Origin: Aphidius gifuensis
Taxonomy: Eukaryota > Arthropoda > Insecta > Hymenoptera > Braconidae
Assembly (NCBI RefSeq): GCF_014905175.1
Contig: NC_057791.1
Span: 11,288,177 to 11,352,176 of the forward strand
Direction: 5' to 3'
Length of the DNA: 64,000 nt
In this document: piece after piece, positions 46,255-56,664 of the stretch
Layout: each line of letters opens with the position of its first letter
Position numbering within the stretch: position 1 is the first letter of the stretch
Made by a program: the position numbers and the translations under genes
Notes under the pieces: model-generated
What the model saw: the letters and a program-made list of their open reading frames with translations, nothing else
What the model was told of the DNA's origin: nothing
The model's database searches: none

Positions 46255-46861
46255 TAGCTCAAGTCTCAAGTTTCATGTCTCATGTCCTATATACATATAT
46301 ATTTTTAAATTGGATGTTGCTGTAACTAGGAAAAAATTAAAATTAAATTTAAAAAAATTTTATTGTATTGTCAGATGACACAGGAAACTTTCATCGTGGT
46401 CGGTAATGAAGATTTCTACTTTACTGACTGATGGTAAAGTAGATTTGCCAAGTTTCGGGAGACAACCAAATAGGCAATAAAATTTTTTCCGAAATTTTAA
46501 AAAAATTTTTCGAAATCATTCAAAAATATTCTCTATTTTAGATCTACTTCTGAAAATTTTTCTTGTCAGCAATAAATTTACTCAAAATATTAAGTTTTTA
46601 TTATTATTCATTTATTTTTCAATACTATCATAGGACTGTAAGCTGACGTCATCATTCAGTTTTTTAACTTGAATATCAATTCAACATGAAATTACAAAAA
46701 AATGATTTTCGTAGAATGTATTCAAAGATAAAAAAATGGAGAGTCATCAAAAAAGTAAAGTCAACTATATTTTTTATTTTTCTAAAATAATATAAATCAC
46801 GTCCAACGTGAAGACAATGATTTAAACGGGGCATCGAAACATGATCCATGACGTAAGGCAA
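46255..46861 (+). repeat. 607-bp direct duplication, copy 1
   Basis: It is about 97% identical by eye to 50485-51090, from TAGCTCAAGTCTCAAGTTTC to ATCCATGACGTAAGGCAA. It has no coding frame. This copy begins 70 bases upstream of the PP2A-A pseudogene start; the other ends 230 bases before the Polinton DNA polymerase gene. Confidence 0.93.
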
Positions 46862-47230
46862 TCATTGTAGTCGTGTATCAAGCCTTGGGAGCACAGGCTT
46901 GACACAAGACTGTCCCCGTTGTTTTTAACCGGCCTCACACAGGCCTCAATAATCCAAGCCTGTGTCAAGCCTGTGTTGTTTGTTTTCCCCGGCCTCACAC
47001 GAGCCTTGTGTCAAGCCCGTTTAACCAAGTCTCACACGGGACTTGACTTGCGCATATATTCAATAAAAAAAAAAAAAATTATATTAATTAGATCTATAAA
47101 TTGTAAATAGAAATTTTAAATAACAATTATTAGGTTTTGACTATCTTGACAGGCTCTTACAAGGACTGTGAATTGACTCTCGAATAAATTCATTCATATA
47201 AAAAATTTTGGCTGAATCTTTCATTAATAC

Positions 47231-47490
47231 CCCGGTGGTTGACTCGATAGAGCATTGGAGTTCCACGTGAAATTTTTTTTCAAAAAATGAATTGACGCAT
47301 AGAAGGACGTCGGAGTTAACTCGATGAAACTTAGAAATAATAAGAAGCCTTGTGGTCTAGTGGTCAAGGCGTTTGCCCGGCAAGCAAAAGACCCGGGTTC
47401 GATTCCCGGCGGGGGAACTTCGTTATTTTTTCTAAGTTTCTTGTTTTGTGCACGTGACCTAGGATCGATCCTCCGTTACGCCGTTTATTT
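47231..47490 (+). repeat. tRNA-like sequence split by a short-element insertion
   Basis: The left half (47231-47270) has GGTGGTTGACTCGATAGAGC. The right half (47451-47490) has ACCTAGGATCGATCCTCC. CACGTGA occurs at 47264-47270 and again at 47451-47457, exactly around short element F, so removing F with one copy of CACGTGA restores a continuous tRNA-like sequence. It is probably an older SINE. Confidence 0.65.
47271..47450 (+). repeat. tRNA-derived short element, copy F, with 7-bp target duplication
   Basis: Full-length copy with the 5' extension (ATTGACGCATAGAAGGACGT), clamp AAACTTAGAAATAATAAG, core with loop variant CCGGCAA, and clamp TTATTTTTTCTAAGTTT. It is flanked by CACGTGA direct repeats. 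This defines the unit at about 180 bases. The 5' end begins with AATTTTTTTTCAAAAAATG. Confidence 0.88.
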
Positions 47491-47753
47491 TCGTTCATAT
47501 TTTCATCGTTAGTTTCAATTGTATCGCGTAAAAAATAATAATGTCAAATTAATGAATTAATAATAATTGTTTATTTATATTTTTTTATAATTTTTTGCAA
47601 GCCGGTGTCAAGCCTGGGAACACAAGCCTGTGCCAAGCCTGATAAACTTGTCCGGCACCAGTAAATACATCGTGAACATTCCAGACTTGAGAGCCGGGTA
47701 ATCAGGCTTGTCCCAGGCTTGTGCCCGTCGTCACTTCCTACCTGGGTTAATTT

Positions 47754-49140
47754 TTTTTTTATTTATAAAAATAATTGAATTCGCAAGTAATGGGCCAATC
47801 TTGGCAAATTTTAATGGGCCAATCTTGGCAAGTATTAACGGGCCAATAATGCCAGCCAATATTAGAACGGTGTAATGCGCCGGGCCCGGCGTAGGAGTGG
47901 CTTCCCATTAATGGCAGAATTTCGCCATGCATCGGCCGTTGCATGGCCGTGTTGTAGTCTCCTACACGGGATTATTTTTTTTTCTAATATGACGGATAGT
48001 TCTCGGATGCTGTGGCACCATGCTAAAATTTGATTTAAATTGCTTTCCGTGTATAACCTTTAGAGAACATTATTCGCTTTAGATTATATCTTATTTTGGA
48101 TAAAACTGCATAATAGTAAGAGCTTATATGTCCTCACTACATCTAAGAATTTCCTTAGCTACACTAGTTTTCTGAAACGATTTAAAACTTCGTACGCTAC
48201 TATAGTTAATCGATGAAAAAAAATTACTGGTGTTGAGATAACGTAAAACATGTTGAATTTATTCAATAATCATAGAATTCCAACTTGAAATTTACAATAA
48301 AAACTAAACATAAATTTACAATCAATGTCCCCGAAAGCCTCAATTTTGCATGAACTGTTTATTTTTTTATCGTAACTTTAATAATCAAAAGAAGTGAAAT
48401 AACGAAAAAAATTATGCGTGTTGCGAGTACGCGCGGGAGAAGTGAAACTTCTTCTAGAGTGATTGCGGTTATGACTCTATAAGTTTCTTTTATTGAATTT
48501 TTTGTTGTTTTTGACAATTTATATTACGGACGATATTCATATTATTGTTCACTTTATTAACTATTTATTGTAAATTTTTTTGTTATAAATTATCGTTGTC
48601 TAGAAGGATATCGCTGTGAACGTTTAGTACTTGATAAAATAGTAGGTGTTAGGGCTGATATGGCATTGGAATTTTCCTGTTATTTTTATTTCATGCGTAC
48701 GAATACAAATATTCTAAATATAATTTGTAAATATTGTATTGTTATTATTTCCGTAAATAAAACAGCAATAATTGTTGCATACAAAAGTGACTCATTTTTT
48801 CTTTTTTTAACAAACAAAATATGTGGAACAAAAAATATGAATAAAAAGAATTAGGCGGTACTCTTACAATAGTTTGTAACATTGATTTCAGAGTTTTGAA
48901 AAAACTGACTGATTTTTTTTAGTTATATTTTTAATTCACCTTTTTTGTTCATCAAAAAGGGAGAAAATGAGTCACTTTTGTATACAAAAATTGAGAATTT
49001 TTGGTATAATGTTGCTTTCTCATATTATTTTCTGTGGATGAGAAGATTCGAGTCAATTAGTGTAAAAAAAAAAAAACACTATACAAAATTGAAAGTACAA
49101 TCCAAATAGATTTTTATGTTCTTTAATTTTTATTTTTATG
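47754..49140. other. Non-coding stretch with short repeats
   Basis: 47785-47850 holds three GGGCCAATCTTGGCAA-like units. TACAAAAGTGACTCATTTT at about 48780 is inverted at about 48970. No gene was recognised; a 64-codon frame at 48660-48854 has no domain. Confidence 0.45.
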
Positions 49141-49149
49141 TTGTTTTAT

Positions 49150-50058
49150 AAATGTTCTATCGAATGAAAGTTTCCAAATGTTAATTTTAAAAGAATTAAT
49201 TTCTCAAAGGAAATTATTATTTGGCAACTTCTATTCCATAGAACATTTTTCCTGTAGCTCTCTAATTTGTTAAAAAGACAAAAAGCTATGGGAAAAATGT
49301 TCTATGGAATAAAAGTTGTTAAATGTTAATTTTTAAATAATTAATTTCTCAAAGGAAATTATTATTTGGCAACTTCCATTCCTTAGAACGATTTCTCATA
49401 TCTTTTGAATTTTTTAAAATGACAGAAAGCTATGAGAAAAATGTTCTATGGAATGAAAGTTGCCATATGTTAATTTTAAAAAAATTAATTTCTGAAAGGA
49501 AATTATTATTTGGCAACTTCTATTCCATAGAACATTTTTCCCATAGCTCTCTGATTCTTCAAAAAGACAAAAAGCTATGGGAAAAATGTTCTATGGAATG
49601 GAAGTTGCCAAATGTTAATTTTTGAAAAATTAATTTCTCAAAGGAAATTATTATTTAAGTGTTAAATAAAATATTTGCAGCTGTCGTTAAAGTCACTCGT
49701 TGGACAATTCCAATCTAGGGACTTTTTTTTTCGTAAAATTAGGGTTTATTTTCATGAAATATTATGTTAAAAATGTTTTGATCTGTCAATTTAGGTTTGA
49801 AATAATAAAATAAAAATAAATAGAAGTCATAATTATATTTTTATCAACTTTTTAGATTGAATAAATTATAAAGAATCTCAGGACTGTAGTGTTTGACTAT
49901 AAAAATTCTCTGCATTAATATAATACTCATTCTTACAATCTCGATTTTTACTCGGAAAGCGTAACGCCCCGACCTCGGGCTGAGTTTTGTACCTGAGATT
50001 TCTCTGAGCTTTGAAGTCGGGTGTTACCTCGGATCGAGGTCGGGCCGACCGTATTTTT
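49150..50058. mobile_element. Hairpin array, CTATGGGAAAAATGTTC family, with CTACCTGAGG-type end, copy 1
   Basis: 49150-49660 holds about three hairpins pairing ATTCCATAGAACATTTTTCC with GGAAAAATGTTCTATGGAAT and flanked by TTTGGCAACTTCTATTCC. Then comes a unique tail (49680-50040, with AATTCCAATCTAGGGACTTT) ending TTTTTCTACCTGAGG. The same order of parts occurs at 56665-57500, so the arrays and tail form one transposable unit of 0.85-0.9 kb. Confidence 0.75.
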
Positions 50059-50061
50059 CTA

Positions 50062-50250
50062 CCTGAGGACAACCAGATTTTTATGGAGAGATGAGGTATT
50101 GGAAATTCGAGAGATATGTATTATATCTATAGGTAGTAGTGTATCTATAGGCGTTCTGGATCAGAGGGAGGTTGAAAAAAGGTAGATCGGCGAGGAGACG
50201 AGGGACTGCAACTCGGTCGGTAAAACAGAGATGGTAAAGAAATTTGTCAT
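50062..50250 (+). repeat. 180-bp direct repeat, copy 2
   Basis: Second copy of 44090-44268 with a small insertion (TATCTATAGGTAGTAG). It is followed by further diverged repeats with GTCCCATGTC words up to 50480. Confidence 0.85.
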
Positions 50251-50484
50251 TTGATAGTGTGAATTCCTAATTGTCATGTGTCGGTAATACAAATTTGGAA
50301 AAATTTTGTTATTTTAACGTGTGATTTTTCATATCTCATGCCCCATGTCTTAGATTTTATGTCCCATATATTATTTTATGGTTTGAATTCCCAATCTCCA
50401 TGTGTCGGTAATACAGACTTAACCGGAAAAAATTTAATTTTGTTATTTTAACATGCGATTTATCATGTCCCATGTCCTGGGGCA

Positions 50485-51090
50485 TAGCTCAAGTCTCAAG
50501 TTTCATGTTTCATGTCCTATATACATGTATATTTTTAAATTGGATGTTGCTGTAACTAGGAAAAAATTAAAATTAAATTTAAAAAAATTTTATTGTATTG
50601 TCAGATGACACAGGAAACTTTCATCGTGGTCGGTAATGAAGATTTCCACTTTACTGACTGATGGTAAAGTAGATTTGCCAAGTTTCGGGAGTCAACCAAA
50701 TAGGCAATAAAATTTTTTCCGAAATTTTAAAAAAAAATTTCGAAATTATTCAAAAATATTCTCTATTTTAGATCTACTTCTAAAAATTTTTCTTGTCAGC
50801 AATAAATTTACTCAAAATATTAATTTTTTATTATGATTCATTTATTTTTCAATACTATCATAGGACTGTAAGCTGACGTCATCATTCAGTTTTTTAACTT
50901 GAATATCAATTCAACATGAAATTACAAAAAATGATTCTCGTAGAATGTATTCAAAGATAAAAAAAAGAAGAGTCATCAAAAAAGTAAAGTCAACTATATT
51001 TTTTATTTTTCTAAAATAATATAAATCACGTTCAACGTGAAGACAATGATTTAAACGGGGCATCGAAACATGATCCATGACGTACGGCAA
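50485..51090 (+). repeat. 607-bp direct duplication, copy 2, upstream of the Polinton
   Basis: Second copy of 46255-46861. It is preceded at 50330-50480 by repeated CATGTCCCATGTC phrases. It diverges from copy 1 after GACGTACGGCAA. It may belong to the terminal region of the Polinton, but no inverted partner is found beyond the integrase, so this is unproven. Confidence 0.93.
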
Positions 51091-51320
51091 GCACGCGCGG
51101 TCATTGTGGATCCATTGTCTTAATCATGCATCGCTTTTAATTTTTTGCTTACTTTGCACTTTTTTATTTCTTTTTTCAAGACAATTGTATTGTTCTTTTC
51201 ATTTATCATTATATTTTATGTTGATTGCACGGTAAATTATTGATCCTTCATTATTCAGTGGTCAGTTGATCTCGCGGCAACTACTTTCTTTTAATTATTA
51301 AAAAAATTATATATTTAAAA
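51091..51320. other. Leader region of the pPolB gene
   Basis: A+T-rich, with no gene. Any Polinton promoter would lie here; TATTTAAAAATG directly precedes the first ATG but no firm promoter element can be assigned. Confidence 0.3.
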
Positions 51321-52548
51321 ATGTATTGTATCGAACGGTGTGAGAAGCTTGTTAACGTTTTAAGTGCGGGTTATTCATCTGCAAATACTATTGAAAACAT
51401 TGATCGATGGATCAAATGGGGTATTGTAAATGTAAAACTATCGAATAAATTTTTGAAAAATTCAGCTGATTCAGTGGCTATAAAAAAAAGAATACAATTA
51501 GTGGTTGTTAGACTTACAACAATAATTGGAAAGTTACAAGTGAATAGAGAAAAAACATTACATCATGGTTCTGGTATGAACACTCATCATGATAAACCGG
51601 CATTGCATGATAGAGTAAAATGGAATAACTTGGAGAATATTTTTAAAACAAATCTTTACCATATAAGAATTGAAGATTTTCTGAGAGATGCCCGAACTGT
51701 TGTCAGCAAAAAACTAAAAGCTTTTTTGAAAAAAAAAATTAATCCCAAGATCAATTCATGTTTACATCGTGAATATGAGGTTTTGAAAGATGACCAAGAA
51801 GTCAGAAAAATTAAATCATTTAATGCGAAAAATGCTGTTATACTTGCAACAACAAATCTCGATGACTGGTTTGATGAATATTTTTATGATCCTATATTGA
51901 AGAAAATAGAGGAATTTAATCTTGGTATTTCTGGTTGGAGCTTGAAAAGAATTCAGAGGATTATCTTCACTGTATGCAAATATCAACCGTTGCGTGGTAG
52001 TAATTCGACATTTGTACAGATGCCTGCTGACATTGAAAAAAAAAGCTGTGCTGAATATCAAAAATAGAGATAATTTTTGTTTTTTGTGGTGTGTGACTGC
52101 AGCTTCACATCCTGCTCAAGAAAATGTGTGTCGTGTTGCATCATATCCACATTTCAATACAATGTTATCATATGATGGAATATCTTTTTCAATAAAGCTG
52201 CGAGACATACCAAAATTTGAAAAACCCAACAATTTGAAAATAAATGTTTACGTAATTGTTTCAAATAATTCAAAAAATAGTATTATTGCTCCTATATTTT
52301 TGAGTGATAATATTTGTGACAGTCAAACGATTCATCTGTTGGCAGTGGATAAAAACGAAAATGATAATAAAAAAAAAAATGTTACCAATTCTAATGACAG
52401 TATTTTTGATGATGAATGTTCTTCGGCTGACGACGATGAGGATGATGATGATGATGATGACGATAATATGGAAGTTGATAAAGAAAATGAATATGAAAAT
52501 TATGTTCAACAGCAGAAAGAAGGACAAAAAATTTCTATTTTGCATTAA
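51321..52548 (+). pseudogene. Polinton protein-primed DNA polymerase B (pPolB), N-terminal domain, frameshifted
   Basis: This is the N-terminal part of the Polinton/Maverick replicase. The first frame starts at ATG 51321 and runs to 52067, ending with SGWSLKRIQRIIFTVCKYQP and then PADIEKK. An A-run at about 52036-52044 shifts the frame. The next frame (open 51994-52548) continues with KKAVLNIKNRDNFCFLWCVT and SHPAQENVCRVASYPHF, then ISFSIKLRDIPKFEKPNN, the usual continuation of this domain in insect Polintons. An acidic run (DDDEDDDDDDDDN) follows and appears expanded. A second A-run near 52530 shifts the frame again into the exonuclease part. Function in the family: viral-type DNA replication primed by a terminal protein. 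The copy cannot make one polypeptide. Confidence 0.88.
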
Positions 52549-54099
52549 TTAAAAATTTATCACGCTTCGTAGGCTCACAAGTCAGCAAGGCTTATTGTCG
52601 TTTACACATATGTGATAGATGTCTAAATCATTTCTCGTCAGAGCTTTATTTAGACAGACATTTGGCTGACTGTTGTCAAATTGATCATGCACGAATGATT
52701 ATGCCAAACGAGGATGCCAATATACTGAAATTTAAAAATCATCGATACAGAGAAATTGTACTTTTTGTCGTCTATGCTGATTTGGAGTGTATTTTAAAAC
52801 CGATTGATAATACCGACTCTGGAGAGCATATTCAACACAGTGCTGCGTACTATGTTAAATGTACCTATAATAATACATTATCATTCTACAGAATGAATCG
52901 TAGTGAAAACTGTATTGAATGGTTTATTGATGAATTGGAAAAATTAGCTCACCAGGTCAATGATATACTTTTAAATCCAATATCAATGGAAAAATTGACT
53001 GTGCAACAGGAGCATGAATTTCAAAATGCCACAACTTGCTATATATGTAAGGAGGTTTTCCTGGAGCAAGACGTTAAGCACCATGATCACGACCATTTCA
53101 GGGGAACATATCGAGGTCCAGCTCATGCTAGATGCAATATTAACTATACAAAGTCTCACAACATACCTGTAGTCATGCACAATTTATCGGGATACGACTC
53201 ACACTTTTTAATACAAGAAAAATACATTTCATTCACGAAAAAAGTGGATAATACTGTTGTAAGTTTAAGATTCATTGACTCATTTAGATTTATGTCTAGT
53301 AGTATTGATAGATTATCATCTGATTTGAGCAATGATCAAAAAATTATAACACGTAGTGAATGCAATAGCGAATACTTTGATTTTTGTGTAGAAAAGGGGT
53401 ATTTCCTATGAATTTATTGACTCATGGGAAAAATTAGCTGAAACAACTCTGCCACCAAAAAAAGAATTTTTCTCAAAATTGAATAATTCTAATATATCAG
53501 ATGCAGACTATGAACATGCCAAAAATATTCGGGAAAAATTTCAAATAAATACATCGGGTGAATATTCTGATTTATATTTGAAAACTGATGTGCTTTTGTT
53601 GGCAGATATCTTTGAAAATTTTCGTTTGAGCTGTTTATCAACATACAGTCTAGATGCACTCCATTATTTGACTGCACCAGGTCTAGCATTTGATGCAATG
53701 TTAAAATATACAGGAGTGAAACTTGAACTTTTGACAGATCCAGCAATGCATCTCTTCATTGAGGAAGGAATTCGAGGTGGTGTTGCACAATGTATGAATA
53801 AATATGCCAAAGCCAACAACCGATATATGGGTGATAAATATAATCCAGAAGAAGAAGAATCATACATCATGTATTTTGATGTGAATAATTTATATGGTGC
53901 TGGCATGAGTCAATATTTGCCTTATGGAGGTTCCCAATGGGAAGACAATTTAAATATTGATGTGACAAATATATCTGATGAAGCTGAAATTGGATATTTC
54001 TTAGAGGTTGATTTAGAATATCCGAAAAATTTGCATCATTACCACAAAGATTTACCATTATGTCCAGAACATTTTACAGCACCAGTTTATACATTATAG
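52549..54099 (+). pseudogene. Polinton pPolB, zinc finger, exonuclease and HNH/EndoVII-like region plus palm motif A
   Basis: The frame continues from LIKNLSRFVGSQVS through a C2HC-like finger (CDRCLNHFSSELYLDRHLAD) to Exo I (VVYADLECIL, about 52768-52797). Next is an HNH/EndoVII-like insert with CYICKEVF, HHDHDHFRGTYRGPAHARCN (53035-53145), then Exo II (HNLSGYDSHFLI) and FIDSFRFM. Near 53395 a frameshift leads to the frame open to 54099, with Exo III (YLKTDVLLLADIFENF, 53576-53625) and polymerase motif A (YFDVNNLYGAGMSQYLPYGG). Between APV and HYRNLK (near 54090) some 25-30 codons seem deleted. The catalytic residues are otherwise preserved. The HNH-like insert is a normal part of many Polinton polymerases and could act as a nuclease; that role is inferred. 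Confidence 0.92.
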
Positions 54100-54722
54100 A
54101 AATTTAAAACTATATATGGGACTTGGCATGAAGTTGAATAAAATTCATCGTATATTGAAATTTAAACAGAGCTCGTGGTTGAAAAAATATATTGATCTTA
54201 ATACTGGTATGCGTCAGCAAGCGACCACAGATTTTGGAAAATTTTTTTTCAAATTGATGAACAACAGTGTATATGGTAAAACGATGCAAAATGTAAGGAA
54301 AGAAAAAGATGTTAAAATAGTGACAAAATGGGAAGGTCGCTATGGAGCTAGATCATTGATTGCAAAGCCGAATTTTCACAGCTGCTCAATTTATAAAGAT
54401 GACATTGCAATTATTGAAATGTCAAGAGTTAAAATAATTTTTAATAAACCAATTTATTCTGGATTTACAATATTGGATCTTACAAAAATCTGGATCTATG
54501 ATTTTTACTACAATTATATCAAAAAAAAAATTTAATCACTATGATGTCAAAGCACTTTATATGGATACTGACTCACTCATTTTGCGTTTTAAAGTTCCTG
54601 ATATTTATGAAAAAATGAATGAAAATTTTAAAAGATTTGACACATCTGATTATCCACCAAATAATGTTTATGATATGCCACGAGTCAACAAAAAGGTTAT
54701 TGGTCTTGGTTGTGCAGAGTAA
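54100..54722 (+). pseudogene. Polinton pPolB, palm motifs B and C
   Basis: Frames open 54116-54535 and 54498-54722 carry HYRNLKLYMGLGMK-type sequence, WLKKYIDLNTGMRQQA, motif B (KLMNNSVYGKTMQNVRK, about 54253-54303) and motif C (LYMDTDSLIL, about 54556-54585). A further frameshift lies in the A-run near 54525-54537 (IKKKI against KKKFNHYDVKALYMDTDS). The thumb region after NKKVIGL is lost and is followed by a 200-bp hairpin. The two metal-binding aspartates of the palm (motif A and DTD) are intact. Confidence 0.92.
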
Positions 54723-55347
54723 AATTGCACTCAGCTGGGCTGATGACAAACGAGCTCTTGATCAAAATGGTGGAACTGATACCTTAGAGTGAAACCGGCA
54801 GAAGAAGTTCATGAGAAACCTTCTGCACATGCGCGAATATTGAAGGACACAGAGGCAAATTGTATATCTGTGTGTAAAAGAATTGTGAGTGGGAATGAAT
54901 CTGTTCACACAGATATACAATTTGCCTCTGTGTGCTTTAATATTCGCGCTTGTGCAGAAGGTTTCTCATGAACTTCTTCTGCCGGTTTCACTCTACCTTA
55001 GGACCCCGAATAATCATAAATAAAAATATATGTATTTATTATAAATAATAGTTATAATAATATATAAAAAAAATGCAAGTAAGCACATCTTTTGTTTGTT
55101 TTAAAGTGCTGACGTTTTATTTTTTAAATTATTTTATAAACAAAAATGGAAATCTGATACTAACTTGAGCGAGTTATATTGTTTATATTTCATAGAATTT
55201 GAAGTAGAAAACGCTGATGTTTAATTTTTTTAAACCATTTTATAAACAAAATTAGAAATTTCATACCAAAATGCGCGCGTCGTTACTCTTTTGTATATGA
55301 GTACCATAGAAAAAAAAAATTCAGTCTTGAATAAGATTTCAGTCATA
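54723..55347. repeat. 200-bp near-perfect hairpin and A+T-rich spacer
   Basis: 54783-54880 (GAGTGAAACCGGCAGAAGAA onward) is mirrored at 54902-54998, ending GCCGGTTTCACTC. The arms include TTCTGCACATGCGCGAATAT and ACAGAGGCAAATTGTATATC, with a loop of about 25 bases. The open frame across it is a by-product. The arms may be an inverted duplication of former polymerase coding DNA or a small MITE. The spacer beyond it holds no gene. Confidence 0.85.
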
Positions 55348-56125
55348 ATGGTTGAATATATTGTTGATGTTCGAGGATTTTATGATTCTGATCAAAGTTT
55401 TATTGTTGAAGAATTTGCAATAGCAAATTTGAATCAAGTCGGTAGTATTCAAGCCTCCATGTGCCATGAGTACATTATCATCTGCTTGCAAACTGACAAA
55501 TAATTGGTTAGCAAACAATCATCATGGACTGTTATGGAAATGGAACTCAGGAGATGTTGATTATAATGAACATGGAAAAATTATAAATGACAGCCTTGAG
55601 TAATCAATTTACGTATAATAAAAAGGTCATGAGAAAAAAAAATGGCTTAGCAATATTTTAAAAGACGATAAAACTATTATCGATTTGATTGATATAGATT
55701 GTCCAGCGCATGGCAAACTACCAACTAAGGTATGTCAAAAAAACTATGTTCACCATCTGAGTTATCATCTCAATTTATGGACTCTTACTTGTGCATTGGA
55801 TAATGTACAAATTTTAAGAGCATGGTTCCGAACTATCTGGGAATCTGTTTCATCATTGAAAAAATCGATTCAGCTATTTTGTCATCTTGAGTGTCTGGAA
55901 AAAAAGGCAACAGAAGATATTGCAAATTTACCAGCGAGATATATTTTTTTGCTTACACCAAACTCAATTAATGCTGTATGGGACAAATTGCCAACAAAAA
56001 AAGATTTTCTTCAATATAAACGCTGCATTGGACTTTATCATCATCAAGACGAAAAATCAGATGAATTTGACGGGCCATCACCCATGATAAAAGATTGTAC
56101 ATTATGTCAAAATAAAAATAAATGA
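55348..56125 (+). pseudogene. Conserved Polinton accessory protein, function unknown, frameshifted
   Basis: From ATG 55348 it reads MVEYIVDVRGFYDSDQSFIV, then after damage near 55440-55500, TNNWLANNHHGLLW and NSGDVDYNEHGKII, KGHEKKKWLSNILKDDKTII, and in the last frame CPAHGKL, CALDNVQILRAW, CHLECLEKKATEDIANLPAR and GPSPMIKDCTLCQNKNK. I recognise this type of protein as recurring next to pPolB in insect Polintons. The opening VDV-G-F with conserved W, GDVDY and C/H residues hints at a nuclease-like or zinc-bearing fold, but that is a guess. Stops at 55501 and 55601 and indels make this copy non-functional. Confidence 0.6.
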
Positions 56126-56322
56126 AAAAGAAAATTTTAAAATACATTGTTGGTTCATTTATTATAATAATAATTTTTGATTTTCAGTAATATATAAGGA
56201 GAAAATAATATATACAACAATTTTTTTTTTTTTATGTACATTATTTGATTTATTTATTTTTTTTTATCTTTCTTTTACATATTATTATTATAATATAGAA
56301 TTGGTAAGTTTACAGGCATATA
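56126..56322. other. Convergent intergenic spacer
   Basis: A+T-rich, between the plus-strand accessory gene and the minus-strand capsid remnant. It contains poly-A-signal-like AATAA words on both strands and no gene. Confidence 0.4.
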
Positions 56323-56660
56323 TTAAACGAGCTTGCGTGCTGAACCACTAATTGAATTATATTCAACAATTCGATCATGTAAAATCAAACAATAAGCTGA
56401 TGTTTGAGCTGAAAATTGTGTTGTCGATTCGAATTCAAGTCGAATATCTACTGGTCCAGATTTTAAAAATTCATTTTGCTTTGAACAATCTATGACGATA
56501 AGTGGAGCTTCTTCCAAAAATTTTTGTCTTGTAAATAATGGTTGTGGTGTTTCTGTGTAATAGTAGGAAGCTTGGAAATATGCAAACATATCATATAATA
56601 ATGAGAATTGATTATGAGCAAAATCAATATTTAAATTTCCATAAGGATATGATTGTGAAT
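56323..56660 (-). pseudogene. C-terminal fragment of a Polinton capsid protein (probably the major capsid protein)
   Basis: Minus-strand frame with YPYGNLNIDFAHNQFSLLYD, FLEEAPLIVIDCSKQNEFLK, SGPVDIRLEFESTTQFSAQT and SAYCLILHDRIVEYNSISG up to the stop at 56323. I associate this tail with the double-jelly-roll major capsid protein of insect Polintons. The assignment rests on pattern memory and on its place downstream of the protease gene. Everything upstream of SQSYPYG has been replaced by a hairpin-array element (56665-57500), which supplies the spurious first dozen codons. Over 80% of a full capsid protein is missing. Confidence 0.6.
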
Positions 56661-56664
56661 TTTT

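Larger units (their letters stand above)
46862..47753. mobile_element. Element with CAAGCCTGTGTC subterminal repeats, ends incomplete
   Basis: AAGCCTGTGTCAAGCC-type words in both orientations fill 46873-47050 and recur at 47597-47740, ending in TTCCTACCTGGG, the terminus of the CCCAGGTAGAAA family. The expected mirrored left terminus is not visible. The interior carries a tRNA-like sequence that is split by short element copy F. Confidence 0.6.

Noticed and set aside
47324..47512. 62-codon frame containing GGGTSLFFLSFLF
   Set aside because: It is a translation of short-element copy F and flanks, also seen for other copies of the element.
54789..54971. Small ORF after pPolB
   Set aside because: It runs across a near-perfect hairpin; its second half is the reverse complement of the first.
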